DNA of 64,000 nt from JAFAGX01 sp035622175 (GTDB taxonomy: Bacteria > Acidobacteriota > Terriglobia > Terriglobales > Acidobacteriaceae): positions 14,874-78,873 of the forward strand of contig DASPVV010000261.1 of the NCBI GenBank assembly GCA_035622175.1, given 5' to 3'. Position numbers and translations under genes: made by a program. Shown piece by piece: positions 51,417 to 58,470 of this stretch. The notes below the pieces were generated by a model. It searched no databases. It saw only the letters and a program-made list of their open reading frames with translations, and was not told the origin of the DNA. Every line of letters begins with the position of its first letter. Within the stretch, counting starts at the first letter, position 1.

Positions 51417-51515
51417 ATCGGACCCGGCCGTCGGCGGCGAGGCGGCGATGAATCGCAGGGGAATCGGTAGAGTACTGCATCTAAAAAGTACTCCTTTTCC
51501 ACCCAGACTGCGAGT

Positions 51516-52331
51516 ATGCTTGCGGCCATGGCAGTTTCGGTTTCGGTGCTGGCCAGCGGCAGCCGTGGAAACACGGCGATCGTGGAGAGTTCCTCGACTC
51601 GCATCCTCGTGGATGCGGGCATTTCCTGTCGCGAGACGTTCAAACGGGTGCGGGCTCTCGGAGGTGACCCACATTCGCTCTCGGCCATCGTCATCACCCA
51701 CGAGCACGCTGACCACGTGTATGGCCTCGGGGCCTTGGCCCGAAGCCTGAAGGTCCCGATATTCATGACCGGCGCCACCCACCAGGCCTGGGTACGCAGC
51801 GTTCGTGACGCCACCGGGGAGCCGCCGGAGGTTCCAAAAATCGAGGTTTTCTTCCCGGGACGCGGGTTTCGCATCGGCGACATCGAGGTCCGACCCTTCA
51901 CCATCCCGCATGACGCCGCCGATCCCGTAGGGTTTGCCTTGCGCGCCGAAGGGGTAAAGATCGGCTTCGTCACTGACCTGGGGTACGTGCCGGCCAGCGT
52001 GTGTGACCATCTGCGAGGCTCGGACGTGTTGATCTTGGAGTCGAACCATGACCTGGAAATGCTGCGGGGCGGTCCCTATCCCTGGTCGGTCAAACAGCGG
52101 GTCATGAGCCGCGTCGGACACCTGTCGAATGACAAACTCGCGGAATTCTTCGCCCGGGACTATGATGGGAGGGCAGCCTTTATTGTATTGGCGCACCTCT
52201 CGGAGCAGAACAATCATCCCGAGATTGCGCGGAGCGCGGCGGAAATGGCCCTGGGCCACCGTCGCTCGCTGCTCGAGAATCGCGTCTTACTGGCGAAACA
52301 ATCGGAAGCACTCGAACCTCTCCGGCTGTGA
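51516..52331 (+). CDS. Metallo-beta-lactamase fold hydrolase, YycJ/WalJ-like
   Basis: The 271-residue product opens with VSVLASGSRGNTAIVES and has the zinc motif THEHADHVYGL (HxHxDH). RPFTIPHDAADPVGF holds a further ligand, and SDVLILESNHDLEMLR supplies the D/E ligand with the NHD of the YycJ/WalJ group. ALSEQNNH in the C-terminal half gives the last His. YycJ has been connected to cell wall and DNA-repair processes in Firmicutes. ATG 51516 and an ATG four codons on are both possible. It overlaps no neighbour; the zinc-finger membrane gene follows 16 nt later. Confidence 0.9.
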   Translation: MLAAMAVSVSVLASGSRGNTAIVESSSTRILVDAGISCRETFKRVRALGGDPHSLSAIVITHEHADHVYGLGALARSLKVPIFMTGATHQAWVRSVRDATGEPPEVPKIEVFFPGRGFRIGDIEVRPFTIPHDAADPVGFALRAEGVKIGFVTDLGYVPASVCDHLRGSDVLILESNHDLEMLRGGPYPWSVKQRVMSRVGHLSNDKLAEFFARDYDGRAAFIVLAHLSEQNNHPEIARSAAEMALGHRRSLLENRVLLAKQSEALEPLRL

Positions 52332-52347
52332 GTCGCATCGAATCTTT

Positions 52348-52788
52348 ATGAGTGAGTGTACGGATCCCGTTATCGGGAAGATTTTGGCGGGCTGGCGGTA
52401 TGACATCTCTGGCCTTGCGCCCGAGATGCGGGGAGACTACGCAGATCACTTTTCCGCCTGCGAGCGTTGCCGGGCCCGGCAGAGGCTGCATCGCACCATC
52501 GATATCTCCCTCATCGTGCTCGCGTCGGTCTCGGCGGCCATCTTTCTGCTGGCCTTCGGGGTGATCCGCCACTTTGGTCTGCGGCACGCCTTCTGGCTGG
52601 AAATTGCTGCCCTCGTGGGCTTTGCCTTGTCTGCCCTCATCTGGCTGGTGGTTGCCGTCGCCACCCCGGCGCCAACCGTCATGGTCGATGCTGCCAAGAT
52701 TGGGGCGCGTCACGTGCATGATCGCTTGCCTGCCGAGATTCGCGAGCGCTTACCCGAGGAGTTTCGCCTGAAAATCACCGGATCGTAG
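52348..52788 (+). CDS. Membrane protein with HxxxCxxC zinc-finger motif (anti-sigma-like)
   Basis: The 146-residue product has His34, Cys38 and Cys41 spaced as in the ZAS/zf-HC2 zinc finger of anti-sigma factors (HFSACERC), with a further Cys4 as a possible fourth ligand. Two hydrophobic helices follow (IDISLIVLASVSAAIFLLAFGVI and FWLEIAALVGFALSALIWLVVAV). The C-terminus is a soluble tail. No sigma factor gene is next to it, so an anti-sigma role is only suggested by the motif. The start is 16 nt after the WalJ-like gene. The open frame upstream belongs to another gene. Confidence 0.72.
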   Translation: MSECTDPVIGKILAGWRYDISGLAPEMRGDYADHFSACERCRARQRLHRTIDISLIVLASVSAAIFLLAFGVIRHFGLRHAFWLEIAALVGFALSALIWLVVAVATPAPTVMVDAAKIGARHVHDRLPAEIRERLPEEFRLKITGS

Positions 52789-52920
52789 ACCGCCCGCTAG
52801 CCAGGCGTGTCCGCGCGCAGGAGCTCGCTTCCCGGCGCTATGCTTTCGCCAGAATGGAGTCGCTTTGCTTGACGGGGGATGGCTTCTGCTGCCTTCGTTC
52901 GAGGGCCGAGCGCAGAGAAC

Positions 52921-55023
52921 TCACTGGTGATCCCGCGGGATGGTCTGCTTCCACACCTTCTGTTTCACTAACTCATCGTCCTTCCACAACTCGCGCGTGT
53001 ACTGGTAATAAAAGCTCTCGGCATCGGTCGTGACCGACAGATGTCCTTTCCAAGTAAGCACCCGGCCCTTGAGCTCGAGCACGGTCTCAGCGTCGCCTTG
53101 AACCGAACTGATCTCGGGATGATCGTCTTCGGCAACGTAGGTCAGACTCTCGTAATCGGTTTCCTTGCCCCAGGGATATTCTTCTTCCGATTTTCCGCGC
53201 CAATCGACAGTCGTCTTATGGTTGACCTCATCGCGCGTGCTCATCCACGTCCCAGGCCACGGATAACCCCGAGTTTGAATGTCCGGACGACTCTCGACCG
53301 GTTCCGGCGGGTCAAATCGAGGGGCGGGTTTGCCGTTGACAGGAACCACGGGAAGCACCAGCCGAGATCCGTTCGCCCCACCCAGCTCTAAAGAGGTAGT
53401 CATCGAATACGGAGTCGGTAGCATCATCGGCCACAGGGCGTTTGAGACCGCCACCCGGATGCGATGCCCCCGGGGGAACACCCACGAGGTCAGGTGCATG
53501 TCGATGGCGATCGAATACGTCTTGTTGGGTTCGAGATCATGGGGGTCAGCGATCGAGTCGCGTTGCGCCCCGTTGATCCCAGCGCCCGTAATTTGGGTGA
53601 CGGTTCCGTCGGGAGCCAGGTCGGAAAGGCGGCCAAACCAGTCCGCCAGCCGAGCCGTGGCGGCAGCGCGGAGCAGGAGGCGTGGCCTCCCGAGAATGGC
53701 CACATCGGTTTCAAGAGGCGCTGAATCGTAGACCAGGCTGAATGCGTCCACCGGGCGCACATCACTCAGCAATTCTCCCCACCAGAAGCCTGCCTCGACC
53801 CCGATCGAGGGGACATATTTGAGCTGATGGATGGCAGGCGTGCCGGCTGCTTCGGCCAACGCATGATTGCTCTCGAAGAACCAGGTCGCGCTCTTTGCCT
53901 CCGGGGGAGGCCAGGCATTCTCGACGCGCCAGTCCCCGGGTACAGCGTCAAGGTTTGGGTCCGGGGGATGCCAGTGCTGCATGTAGATTACCAGTCGCGG
54001 ATCTTGAAGCACGCCGGTGTCCCTGCCCTTGAGCCAATAATCCCACCAGCGGATCGCCTCCCCACGCCATTCGATGCGGGGACCGAAATCGGCATCGTTC
54101 GGGAAGGAATGATTCCACGGCCCGATGATCGCCTTGAGGGGAGCTTTCGTCTGTTCGAGCATGTCGGGGATGCTGTCGCGATAGCCATCTTGCAAGCCGC
54201 CAATGAGAAAGCAGGGAATGCGAATTTCACTCAACGGCCGAACTGGACTTCTCCAGAACGGGCCGTCGTGTTGGTGTTCGAGGTAAAGAAGCGACCAAGG
54301 TGGCGCGCTGAAACGCGGACCCAACACCTTCTCGTCCAGGGTATAGTCGGGGGCCCCGGTCATGCCCGGCGCCATGTCCATATTCAGTTCGAACTCATCG
54401 ATGTGCGCCATGCCATCGATGTAATGAACATCATCATGAAATAATTCCGCGGTGGCAGCCATGGCAAGAATCGCCTTCAGCTGGGGCGGATGGCGCATGG
54501 CCATTTGCAGGGAATTGAATCCGCTCCAAGAGATGCCCATCATGCCCACGTTGCCGTTCGACCACGCTTGCTGGGCAAGCCAGCGAATAATCTCAAAAGC
54601 ATCGTCCTGTTCTTGCGCGGAATACTCTCGGTCCGTGGGGGCGCCCTCACTGGTGCCAAAGCCGCGGATGTCGACGCGGGCACAGACGTAGCCCCGGCGG
54701 GCAAAATAGGTATAAATCCCATAATCCCGCGCGGCCGAAGCGTCGTCTTTCCGGTAGGGATGATATTCCAGGATGGCGGGAAACCGTTCTCCCGGCTTTT
54801 GCCCATCGGGGAGGTAGAGCGTAACCGACAAACGCACCCCGTCTTTCATTGGGATCCAGGTGTTTTCCATGTGAACGCCGTAGGCAGCCGGCGACGGGGG
54901 TTCGGCGGCCAGGGCGGGGACCGCGAGCAGGAAGAGCAGGGCACTTCGTAGGAGGATGTTCGTGCCTTTCTGCCCTTCGCGGGGCCTCATGCGGCTCTCG
55001 ACGATCTCCCTGGCTTTTCGCAT
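52921..55023 (-). CDS. Exported CocE/NonD family hydrolase (S15-like)
   Basis: The 700-residue product has a signal-peptide-like segment near residues 24-41 (LLRSALLFLLAVPALAA). The alpha/beta hydrolase domain has MKDGVRLSVTLYLP, the nucleophile in GMMGISWSGFNSLQ, the acid in IGGLQDGYRD and the His in GPWNHSFPND. A C-terminal jelly-roll domain (X-Pro dipeptidyl-peptidase C-terminal type) covers ~440-650. CocE/NonD enzymes hydrolyse acyl esters or amides, and the natural substrate is open. The ATG at 55023 is used; ATG 54990, closer to the signal segment, is also plausible. Confidence 0.9.
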   Translation of the reverse strand: MRKAREIVESRMRPREGQKGTNILLRSALLFLLAVPALAAEPPSPAAYGVHMENTWIPMKDGVRLSVTLYLPDGQKPGERFPAILEYHPYRKDDASAARDYGIYTYFARRGYVCARVDIRGFGTSEGAPTDREYSAQEQDDAFEIIRWLAQQAWSNGNVGMMGISWSGFNSLQMAMRHPPQLKAILAMAATAELFHDDVHYIDGMAHIDEFELNMDMAPGMTGAPDYTLDEKVLGPRFSAPPWSLLYLEHQHDGPFWRSPVRPLSEIRIPCFLIGGLQDGYRDSIPDMLEQTKAPLKAIIGPWNHSFPNDADFGPRIEWRGEAIRWWDYWLKGRDTGVLQDPRLVIYMQHWHPPDPNLDAVPGDWRVENAWPPPEAKSATWFFESNHALAEAAGTPAIHQLKYVPSIGVEAGFWWGELLSDVRPVDAFSLVYDSAPLETDVAILGRPRLLLRAAATARLADWFGRLSDLAPDGTVTQITGAGINGAQRDSIADPHDLEPNKTYSIAIDMHLTSWVFPRGHRIRVAVSNALWPMMLPTPYSMTTSLELGGANGSRLVLPVVPVNGKPAPRFDPPEPVESRPDIQTRGYPWPGTWMSTRDEVNHKTTVDWRGKSEEEYPWGKETDYESLTYVAEDDHPEISSVQGDAETVLELKGRVLTWKGHLSVTTDAESFYYQYTRELWKDDELVKQKVWKQTIPRDHQ

Positions 55024-55182
55024 GCGCTCCTACCCATCCGCTTCCTGAGGGCCAAAGTATATGATGGCGCCGGCAATTCGTCGACGGCGGCCTTCGAGTC
55101 GCCGAGGAAGCGGAGGAGCAGCTGAGCTGGCGGGAATGCGCTGTATGTTACAACATAATGTCTTAGAGGGGAGAACACGAGT

Positions 55183-55548
55183 ATGGGGATAGGCTACGCA
55201 GCGCCCCGCAAGATGGTTGCTCATAATATGGTCACCACGCAATTTGAGCTCGACGGATTTCGCGTGGTTCGCATGCTCGGAGTGGTACGCGGCATTGTGG
55301 TTCGATCGCGGTCCATCTTTGGCACCATCGGGGCAAGCCTGCAAACTCTGATTGGGGGAAACATCACCTTGCTCACCAATCTATGCGAGAAAACCCGGGC
55401 TGAAGCCTTCGACCGGATGCTCGAGCACGCCGCGGAATTGGGTGGAAACGCGGTGTTGGGTGCGCGTTACGATGCGACCGAAATCATGCCCGGGGTGACC
55501 GAAGTCCTGGCTTATGGGACGGCGGTTTACGTGGAGCCGATACGATGA
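55183..55548 (+). CDS. YbjQ family (DUF74) protein
   Basis: The 121-residue product has the family core VVRMLGVVRGIVVRSRSIFG, ALGTIGASLQTLIGGNIT-like segment, and AAELGGNAVLGARYDATEIMPGVTEVLAYGTAV. YbjQ proteins form pentameric rings, and some have been called heavy-metal-binding, but no function is settled. GAGGGGAG precedes ATG 55183. The 5' region holds ATGTTACAACATAAT, which contains a CATAAT that could be a -10. It stands alone before the dcw cluster. Confidence 0.85.
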   Translation: MGIGYAAPRKMVAHNMVTTQFELDGFRVVRMLGVVRGIVVRSRSIFGTIGASLQTLIGGNITLLTNLCEKTRAEAFDRMLEHAAELGGNAVLGARYDATEIMPGVTEVLAYGTAVYVEPIR

Positions 55549-55863
55549 GCGGGAGAGGGATTTGCCCTTTCGCGGGGATCCACCGCGACCTAAGCCCTGC
55601 TCCCGACCGTCCAATCCGCCCTGGAAAATGCGCCAGCCATCCGATCGCCCTGTCCAGATGAGGCCATTCCATCCTCGCCACGCGCGACCGTCCCACTCCG
55701 TCGAGCGTCGCTCGCCAGCGTCTCGCCGCGTAGAGGGTAAGGGCGGCGAGGGAGAATCAAATTTGTAAACGCAATTGCTTGTGGTTCGCGGAACCGCTGG
55801 CCACAATTTCTGGGGCTTTCGCTTCTAGGCCAACCCAGCCCCCATCAACCTAGAAATTCCTTG
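55549..55863. other. Spacer before the dcw promoter
   Basis: No gene, repeat or RNA is recognised in these ~315 nt between the YbjQ gene and the mraZ promoter. Confidence 0.4.
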
Positions 55864-55891
55864 TTGACAAGCAAGAATTTAGGCGTAGGAT
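55864..55891 (+). promoter_or_regulatory. Promoter of mraZ and the dcw cluster
   Basis: TTGACA (55864-55869, perfect -35) and TAGGAT (55886-55891) are 16 nt apart. The -10 abuts the MraZ operator, and mraZ starts ~200 nt downstream, leaving a long leader. Confidence 0.7.
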
Positions 55892-55916
55892 GTGGTCGAA
55901 AGTGGTAGGAAGTGGT
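55892..55916 (+). promoter_or_regulatory. MraZ operator (three GTGGT repeats, 10-nt period)
   Basis: GTGGT occurs at 55892, 55902 and 55912, each five bases long with five-base spacers. MraZ in other bacteria binds tandem GTGG-type repeats of this periodicity upstream of its own gene. It immediately follows the -10 of the dcw promoter, as expected for autorepression. Confidence 0.8.
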
Positions 55917-56089
55917 GAAAGCAGGGCAACGGTGGGCGGACTTGCTAAAGCGAGAGGCGGCAGTGGGATTTGCGGCTGACTCCCCTAAATACAGCCCGAA
56001 TGAACCGGAAATGGACCGCCCGTGCACGGCTCTTGCCTCCCTCATGGTCGGAGTAGCGGTTGCTTTCAAGCCCCTAAAGGGCACAACCC

Positions 56090-56530
56090 ATGTTTCGCGG
56101 CAATCACCCAACCCGTGTCGACGAGAAGGGACGGTTGAAGGTCCCCGCGGAATTCAAGCGGGTGATCGACGAAAAGTACGGCACCCAATTTTACATCACC
56201 AGCTTGGATGGAAAGGTTGCTCAGCTGTATCCCTTCGAGGAATGGGAGCGCATCGAGCAGAAGCTGGCCGGGCTGTCGACCTTCAATCCCACCAAGAAGA
56301 AGTTCTTGGATCGGGTGAACTACTGGGGACAAATGGTCGAGATGGATGGCCAAGGGCGGCTGCTGATGCCGCAACTGCTGCGCGACGCGGCACGGATCAA
56401 AGGCGAAGTCGCGGTCACCGGCCACCTGACGTACTTGGTGGTTCAAAATCTGGACGATTACCGGCAGGAGATTGAGCAGCAGCCGTTTACGCCCGAGGAT
56501 GAGAAGACGCTCGACGAGCTGGGCATCTAG
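56090..56530 (+). CDS. mraZ: Transcriptional regulator MraZ
   Basis: The 146-residue product MFRGNHPTRVDEKGRLKVPAEF... carries the two AbrB-like DEKGRLxxP and MDGQGRLLMP repeats (residues ~9-20 and ~83-93) of MraZ. It represses the dcw cluster by binding the GTGGT repeats upstream of its gene. The stop TAG shares a base with the rsmH GTG start. The ORF keeps the usual dcw position, directly ahead of rsmH. Confidence 0.97.
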   Translation: MFRGNHPTRVDEKGRLKVPAEFKRVIDEKYGTQFYITSLDGKVAQLYPFEEWERIEQKLAGLSTFNPTKKKFLDRVNYWGQMVEMDGQGRLLMPQLLRDAARIKGEVAVTGHLTYLVVQNLDDYRQEIEQQPFTPEDEKTLDELGI

Positions 56531-57531
56531 TGGGCGAAGGTTTGATAGACACCCCTCAGGGGGGTGGACGTGGTGGCGAACACGTCCCGGTTCTTTTAAA
56601 AGAAGCGATCGACTTTTTAGCCGTACGGCGCGGCGGGACCTATATCGACGCTACGGTAGGCCTTGGCGGGCACAGTTACGAAATCGCAAGACGCCTAGGC
56701 GCACCGGGTCATTTGATTGGGTTCGATAAAGATCCCGCAGCGCTTGAAATCGCACGGCAGCGGCTGGAGCCCGGACAAGCGAAATTCGGGCCTGCCGCCT
56801 CGGGCAGCTTGCTCCGCGCACAGGAAAAAGATTGGCCGCAGGTTACGCTGTTCCACGCCTCCTTCGCCGAGATCGAAGGGCGGTTGGGAGGAGCGATGGC
56901 CGATGGCCTTCTGGCGGATCTTGGAGCGAGCAGCCTGCAATTTGACAATCCCGTGCGAGGCTTCAGCGTTCAGGCGGAAGGACCGCTCGACATGCGGATG
57001 AACCCGCAGGCCGAGCTGACCGCCGAACAAGTGGTAAACCACTTCGACGAGCGCAGGCTTGCCGATGTGATTTACGAATTCGGTGAGGAAAGGAGGTCGC
57101 GGAGAATCGCCAGAGCCATTGTCCGGTCGCGGCCGGTACGTACAACCGCACAGCTTGCGGCTGTGATATCAGCCGCGGCTCGGCCAATGAAAAGGCACCC
57201 CATCCCGGGTCAACACCGGGGAGGGCGCCCGGCGCGAATTCATCCGGCGACCCGCACCTTTCAGGCTCTCCGAATTTTCGTGAACCACGAACTGGACGAT
57301 CTGCGGGCGCTGCTCCGTCGCACCCCGCAGGTGCTCGTGCCCGGCGGACGGGTGGTGATCATCAGCTTTCATTCTCTTGAGGATCGGATAGTAAAGGACG
57401 CCTTCCGCGAGGGAGTCGGGCAGGGTCACTACCGGGTACTGACGAGAAGGCCCGTCACGCCCGGCCCAGACGAGATCGATCGTAACCCGCGGTCACGCAG
57501 CGCAAAATTGCGCGCCGCGGAACGAACGTGA
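56530..57531 (+). CDS. rsmH: 16S rRNA (cytosine1402-N4)-methyltransferase RsmH
   Basis: The 333-residue product has EHVPVLLKEAIDFL at residues 17-30, the SAM site TYIDATVGLGGHS, and GLLADLGASSLQFDNPVRGFS. The C-terminal THPATRTFQALRI-type block is here RIHPATRTFQALRI, and ISFHSLEDRIVK closes the core. It methylates N4 of C1402 in the 16S P-site. GTG start at 56530, overlapping the mraZ stop by one base (TAGTG), indicates translational coupling. An Arg/Gly-rich loop (QHRGGRPARI) is longer than usual. Confidence 0.96.
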   Translation: MGEGLIDTPQGGGRGGEHVPVLLKEAIDFLAVRRGGTYIDATVGLGGHSYEIARRLGAPGHLIGFDKDPAALEIARQRLEPGQAKFGPAASGSLLRAQEKDWPQVTLFHASFAEIEGRLGGAMADGLLADLGASSLQFDNPVRGFSVQAEGPLDMRMNPQAELTAEQVVNHFDERRLADVIYEFGEERRSRRIARAIVRSRPVRTTAQLAAVISAAARPMKRHPIPGQHRGGRPARIHPATRTFQALRIFVNHELDDLRALLRRTPQVLVPGGRVVIISFHSLEDRIVKDAFREGVGQGHYRVLTRRPVTPGPDEIDRNPRSRSAKLRAAERT

Positions 57532-57607
57532 GGTCGTGCGCGCCGAGCCAAGGGGGTTGGCAATTCCCGCGCGGTTTCGACATGACCGAGAACCGAAGCC
57601 ATAAGTT

Positions 57608-57678
57608 TCCGGAGCAGTATCGCCTTCCACTCCAAAGGGCGAAAACAGCAAACCACCTTCTCTCGATACTGCTCCGGA
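57608..57678. repeat. Perfect 15-bp inverted repeat in the dcw cluster
   Basis: TCCGGAGCAGTATCG (57608-57622) and its exact complement CGATACTGCTCCGGA (57664-57678) enclose 41 nt. It sits between rsmH and the small gene, without a T-tract. It could be an mRNA hairpin or a fossil mobile element end. Confidence 0.85.
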
Positions 57679-57710
57679 GAGTTCTGAAGGTAGGTAGAAA
57701 CGAGGACATC

Positions 57711-57872
57711 ATGTATACCGGTACCCTGATTGAAGACCTGATTCGAGCCGTGGAACGGGCGGAAAAGTGCACCCAGAAACGGCTCTCTCCGGAAGAGAAA
57801 CTGGCGCACTTCTACCGCATCGCGCAGTTCGAACTGGCGCAATTTGAATCCAGTCTGGCTGGAGTTCCCTAA
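57711..57872 (+). CDS. Small conserved-looking ORF between rsmH and ftsL
   Basis: A 53-residue product starts MYTGTLIEDLIRAVERAEK and ends FESSLAGVP. It is helical and charged, and no domain is recognised. GAGGACATC precedes ATG 57711. Its stop TAA overlaps the ftsL ATG in TAATG. Both facts point to real translation coupled to ftsL. I have the impression that similar small frames occur at this place in other acidobacteria. It lies 33 nt after the inverted repeat. Confidence 0.68.
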   Translation: MYTGTLIEDLIRAVERAEKCTQKRLSPEEKLAHFYRIAQFELAQFESSLAGVP

Positions 57873-58336
57873 TGGCAGCCGCGGCCGCAGTATTCGAAGG
57901 CACCTTACGCAACGGGCGGAAGCCATGCTGGAACGGCACACCCGAGGTATATTTTGCCAAACCCATCGACAATTCGCGCCTGGTCAAGCTCGAAGATCCC
58001 AAGCGCAGCCACGAGATGCAACAGTTTGGCGTGGCCCTGGCTTGCCTTTTTCTGCTGGTGATGACCTACACCTGGCAGCACTTCAAGGCCGTGGAGTACG
58101 GATATAAGGTGGAATCGCTGAAGGCCCAGCGCGACGGTCTGATTGAGGAGAACCGGGTGTTGCGGCTGGACACGGCATCCCTGCGCGCACCCGAGCGGAT
58201 CGACCGGATCGCGCGCGAATACGGGATGCAACCGCCCCAGGCTGGCCAGGTGATGCGCATGGACTCCTTCCTGCCCGACGCGAGCACCCCCGAGATGGCG
58301 AGCGCGGCTACTGTATCCGTGATCTCAGCGCCGTGA
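57872..58336 (+). CDS. ftsL: Cell division protein FtsL
   Basis: The 154-residue protein has a ~50-residue cytoplasmic part, one membrane helix (FGVALACLFLLVMTYTW, ~52-68) and a coiled-coil periplasmic stretch (VESLKAQRDGLIEENRVLRLDTASLRAPERIDRIA) typical of FtsL. The end is Ser/Ala/Pro-rich. It is a scaffold in the FtsQLB complex that controls septal synthesis. Its ATG overlaps the stop of the preceding small gene in TAATG. Position before ftsI is the standard order. FtsL sequences diverge, so the call relies mainly on position and topology. Confidence 0.87.
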   Translation: MAAAAAVFEGTLRNGRKPCWNGTPEVYFAKPIDNSRLVKLEDPKRSHEMQQFGVALACLFLLVMTYTWQHFKAVEYGYKVESLKAQRDGLIEENRVLRLDTASLRAPERIDRIAREYGMQPPQAGQVMRMDSFLPDASTPEMASAATVSVISAP

Positions 58337-58470
58337 AACCGGTGCGTGCCCACGGATAAAACTGGATCCGACAAGCAGGGAAAAGAGCGATCGGCGGCAG
58401 CCCCTGCCCGTCGGCAGTTCCGATTGCTGGCGGCTTTCGGAGGGCCGCCCTGTCGAGCGAAGGGCGCGAC

